This document shows positions 60,278 through 64,000 of a DNA stretch of 64,000 bases, piece by piece. This DNA comes from Channa striata (lineage: Eukaryota; Chordata; Actinopteri; Anabantiformes; Channidae), in NCBI GenBank assembly GCA_033026295.1, contig CM065188.1, forward strand, positions 2,914,001 through 2,978,000, given 5' to 3'. A model generated the notes under the pieces. That model was not told the DNA's origin. It searched no databases and saw nothing but the letters and a program-made list of their open reading frames with translations. A program made the translations under genes and the position numbers. Position 1 is the first letter of the stretch. Each line of letters begins with the position of its first letter.

Positions 60278-62587
60278 GGTTTTCTGTTGTGCATTACTAA
60301 CAAATTAGCTGCTCAAGCTGTTAACTACAGCATGAGACACTGTGTGCTGCCCATAACAATACCTGATTAGGCTGCAATGAACAGAACAAATTTCCCAACA
60401 GAACACCTTTTAGTAAATGGTCATGTAATTAGTTAGGCTTCAAGCCTATCACCAAAAATATTTTTATCAATATCCTTACAATGGTTTCCATGTTTGTACA
60501 GTGCCAAACATACCACTAGGACAGCTAGGACACGGTGGGCTAAGACAGACTTAAACACTGTCGGTTCAGTGTTTTGACTTTCATGAAATCTACATTCTTC
60601 TCAAACACACTTTTGCACAGACAGGTTGGCATTAACGTTCACGATAAGAGGAGAAACACTGGTTTTTAACCCTGAGGTGGAATGCTGTTATGTGCGTGTT
60701 ATTACGCTTTGCAGATGAGCATAAATTCCAGGCGTCATGGAGAGTCTAACTAAAGGCAAAGTTAAAATGAGCCACAACCAAAGTCTTTGGAGGTTTTTCG
60801 CAGGGTATTTAGTAAACCGTGCATTCATCTTGAATGTCTTAAGAAGTGTACATGTATTATCTTTGTTAAGAAAGTATGAAATCTAAGTCCATGTGTGATA
60901 GCATCACATTATGAGGAAACTGGAGCGAAGTTAAACAGAAAAGAAAGTAAAAGGTCATCACTACGGATTTTTCCATAGAATCTCTGTTCAAACAAAGCCC
61001 AGTGCAAGATTAAGATTAAGACAAGATAAAGTTCTCATGACCTGCCTCACCAGTCCCACAGCTGAAAAGTTTTGAAGGGAGAAAGCTTCAGAAGAGGAGA
61101 AAAAGTAAGGGAACACTGAGGAAAAATGAAATGAAGAGAAGGGATAAAAATGGAAACTCCTGGAAGGATCCACTGTGGTTACAAGAAATGAGAGGGCATG
61201 AACTACAGGAAATGATGTGAAGACGGGGGATCAGAGATTGAGACACCTGTTCTGACAAGGCCTGACAAGACAGTTGAGCTGGTGACACAACAAACATTCT
61301 GCCTGCATCTCAATGACAGACACCAAGTTCACACTGAGACACTCTAAAATATGTGCCAGTCTCCATAGTGTCTCACAGGCAGACACATGCACAGAGGTTT
61401 CACAAGAATCAAAGTGTGACAGAAACTTTAACCACAATGGTTCGCCTAAAGTTACAGCTTTGTCAGTTGCATTTCTACAAAAAAAGGACAACGTGACGAT
61501 TTCAATATCAGTTCGTTAATTATTGAATGTCTGTTGATCCAGTGTTTTTGTCCAGTATAGTGACCTACTTTACAGCTGCAAATGGGGCGGAAGACTAAAA
61601 ATACTGCAATAGAGACAATATTCATAATACCAATTGGTTTTACTGAACAGAATAGTCCATGTATTTATTCAAACTCAACAGAAAATGAACTTGTAAAACT
61701 TTGCTAATCAATTAATATTTCACATTATTTTTCTTATATGGTTATTTTATCATTATGGTTCTAGCTTTTCTGCTTTTTAATCAGCGTAAAATGAACAGAC
61801 ATATGTCTTCCCCGTCTGTGTGTGTCTTCATCCCTGCCAAAGACATCCTATTTTTATGGCTATCACATATGAATATTTTTGGGATTTGTTCAGTTGTCAA
61901 AACAAGGCCAGCAATTTGATCTGACTGAGGAGTTTCACTGACATTATGAGACGATCAACCAATCATGAAAGCAACAAAAACTACAAATAGTGAAAATAAC
62001 TTTACATGCAGTAAGATTCACTGTGGAGATGTCACAGAAAGACTGGAACACATTCAGTTCCTTCCTTTCACGAAAAAAGCAGTAGCACTTCAGAAGTGTT
62101 GTACACCAATAATTCCACTGAAATAAAGGAAAATTCATCTCCCCTGCTTCATCACTGTCAGTGTAGATCTTCATTGAAATTGCTGGCTGCAGGTCATTCA
62201 TTCATTCATGCTGCTTTGTGGTTTAATCACTCACCACGCTGTGCGTTAGGAAGCGGTTTAACTGTGTTAATGAAAAGCAGATTGTGACAGGTGGCATTCC
62301 CGCAGCACAATGGGTTATAACAAACAAAAGGTTTGACTTGGCTTCAGTACCTATTACTGAACAAAAGCCTTGTTTGGTGATTTTGTCAATGGACATCAGT
62401 TTGATGCATTGAGCCTTTTTTTGATTTTACAGCCATTTTATATTCCTCCTCACATGTTTCTTATGTTTTCTCTCTATGTACAGTACACAGATGATATTGG
62501 TGTTTTAGGGGTTGTCTCTGCATCTCAAACAAGTGTGTGTGAGACATGTTCTGGCCTGCTTCAGTCACTTCTCTGTGTATGAGGGAT

Positions 62588-62588
<1 letters not shown>

Positions 62589-62633
<45 letters not shown>

Positions 62634-62650
62634 GAGAGTGTTTGTGTGTG
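62589..62650. repeat. (GA)n microsatellite grading into GT
   Basis: A long GA run (62589-62639 with one GACA break) runs directly into a TGTGTGTG tract, giving a compound microsatellite. Confidence 0.93.
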
Positions 62651-64000
62651 TGTGTGAGAGAGTGTGTGTGATGAGAGAGAGGAACAGGTTTGGAAAAGAA
62701 TGCCGGACTGGTGTAATCCGGTCTCAGCTCATTTTCACCATTGTCATGAAGCTGAAAGCCTGTAGCCCCGTTAGCCGCTGGGCCTCGTCAGCTCAGTTGC
62801 GATTACACACATCATCTCACATAACACAGTGCAACACTGCAGCCTCAATCAGAAATAAATCACACCCAAACAACAGAAGATAACTTTCCAAAACAACAAT
62901 TAGAAACCCTAATCATTTAAATCAAATCTTCACAGATATGATATTAACCTAAGATGTGTTGAGGTAAAGCGGCTCACTCACTACCAGTTGATAAGACTTT
63001 CCAAGGTTGAGCTGTAGAGTGCAAATCTATTCAAGGGTGTTGAGTCACCTTGTAAATGTCTAGTCAGGCAACATAATGTTTAACTTTCCTCCTCCCTCAT
63101 GTTCACAGTGGACAAACAAACTCAATTCCAGCCCACTGTGAAGAAATTACAGACAACACACTGATCCCTCAATACACAGCTGTTCAAGGTCTGGGAGGCT
63201 ATAGTTATGAAGGCGACGTAGGATGAATATACATAACAATGACTGGAGAAACATGAATTTAAGATCTTAAGAGAATCCCTCTTAAAGCACAATAATGTAA
63301 ACAGTATCTGACTCAGCTGCACCGTGTTTTTAACTCACCTCTGTGATTAGCTCAATGCCACAAGCAGAACAGATACACCTCATTCAAAGAACAGACAGAC
63401 TTTTTTAAACCATAGAAATATAAAGCCTCTTATCTTAAAGGCACGTCACTTATTATTCAAGGCTGTGAAAATAAATGGGGACTGCTGCTCCCTCTATTTA
63501 ATATCTCCATTAAGACTCTGTAAACTTGTATGCCTTTGGGAATTTTAAAGAGAATTATTTCATTTCACTGGACCTGAGGATCCCCCTGTACTCAGAATAA
63601 TCATTAAGACACTGGCTGTGCAACTAGAATTCGCTCATTATTCTTAGATTCCTCCTGTTCGTCTGCTCTAGAATGTCTCCTGGATCTTTTGTTAAATATA
63701 TCAATATCCTGTCATTCACGTCTCCCTCCCTTTTCTCTTTTTAACATGACTGCTTATTAAGGGTATATCTTTTATGTTTTGTGTACATTTGATCTTCTAT
63801 GAAAGTTTCTGAAACGATTGATAAATGTGAAAATAAACTTCCTGAAGCATCTGATAATTATTCATGCCATTTTTCATTCTGCACACAGGTCTGGTTCCAA
63901 AGCCATTTGTATCATGGTTAAAGCCTTTCTCAGGACCAAACACTGTGGGATTTCAACAATAAGTCTGTAAACGGCACTTAACACCACCGTGGTTGACCCA

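Larger units (their letters stand above)
52336..64000. other. Upstream of palm3; no coding feature seen
   Basis: Nearly 12 kb without a frame that shows family motifs, good codon patterns or paired splice sites. It contains a SINE copy, a GAGGAC-type repeat, microsatellites and one perfect hairpin, all listed separately. A palm3 non-coding first exon or promoter may lie here, but I cannot place it. Confidence 0.5.

Noticed and set aside
1..64000. Search for CRISPR arrays, operons, phage or bacterial genes
   Set aside because: All repeats seen are microsatellites or eukaryotic interspersed repeats, and genes have spliceosomal introns.

Overview
This is a vertebrate nuclear window, almost certainly from a ray-finned (probably percomorph) fish. 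The coding sequence is split into exons with GT-AG introns. About 85-90% of the window is AT-rich non-coding DNA with many CA/GA microsatellites. The interspersed repeats are typical of teleosts: a tRNA-derived SINE family, a short repeat ending in TAAATG units, a Penelope-like element relic and a LINE relic. I see no prokaryotic, viral or CRISPR features.

Layout. 1-9.8 kb: no gene seen; a LINE reverse-transcriptase relic near 5.3 kb (+) and a Penelope-like element relic near 8.2-8.6 kb (-). 9.8-13.6 kb (+): an 11-exon gene for a type I membrane protein with three Ig-like domains and a short tail without tyrosine. 13.6-20.6 kb: its likely 3' UTR, then repeats. 20.6-26.3 kb (-): a MISP/AKAP2_C family gene, called misp3 from its content and its neighbour. 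Its two small 3' exons were found by splice phase and by the family's conserved RWES...EDD ending; a one-base frame break lies near its 5' end. 26.3-30.1 kb: intergenic, with a CpG-rich motif cluster at 27.3-27.6 kb. 30.1-37.7 kb (-): three tandem, apparently intronless orosomucoid/ApoM-like lipocalin genes, each with a matching TATA/promoter block, plus a possible orphan terminal exon. 41.1-52.3 kb (-): paralemmin-3 (palm3), rebuilt from seven coding exons whose phases all agree and ending in a CaaX box. 52.4-64 kb: upstream of palm3, repeats only.

How the genes relate. palm3 and misp3 lie head-to-tail on the same strand. This matches the paralemmin + AKAP2/MISP pairing known in other vertebrate paralogons (PALM-MISP, PALM2-AKAP2, PALM3-MISP3). 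Both proteins are predicted to act at the membrane/cortical cytoskeleton. The secreted lipocalin cluster sits between them and looks like a later insertion and expansion. The Ig receptor lies beyond misp3 on the opposite strand. I found no convincing new multi-gene system. The most unusual item is the intronless lipocalin array with its duplicated promoters and one frameshifted copy.
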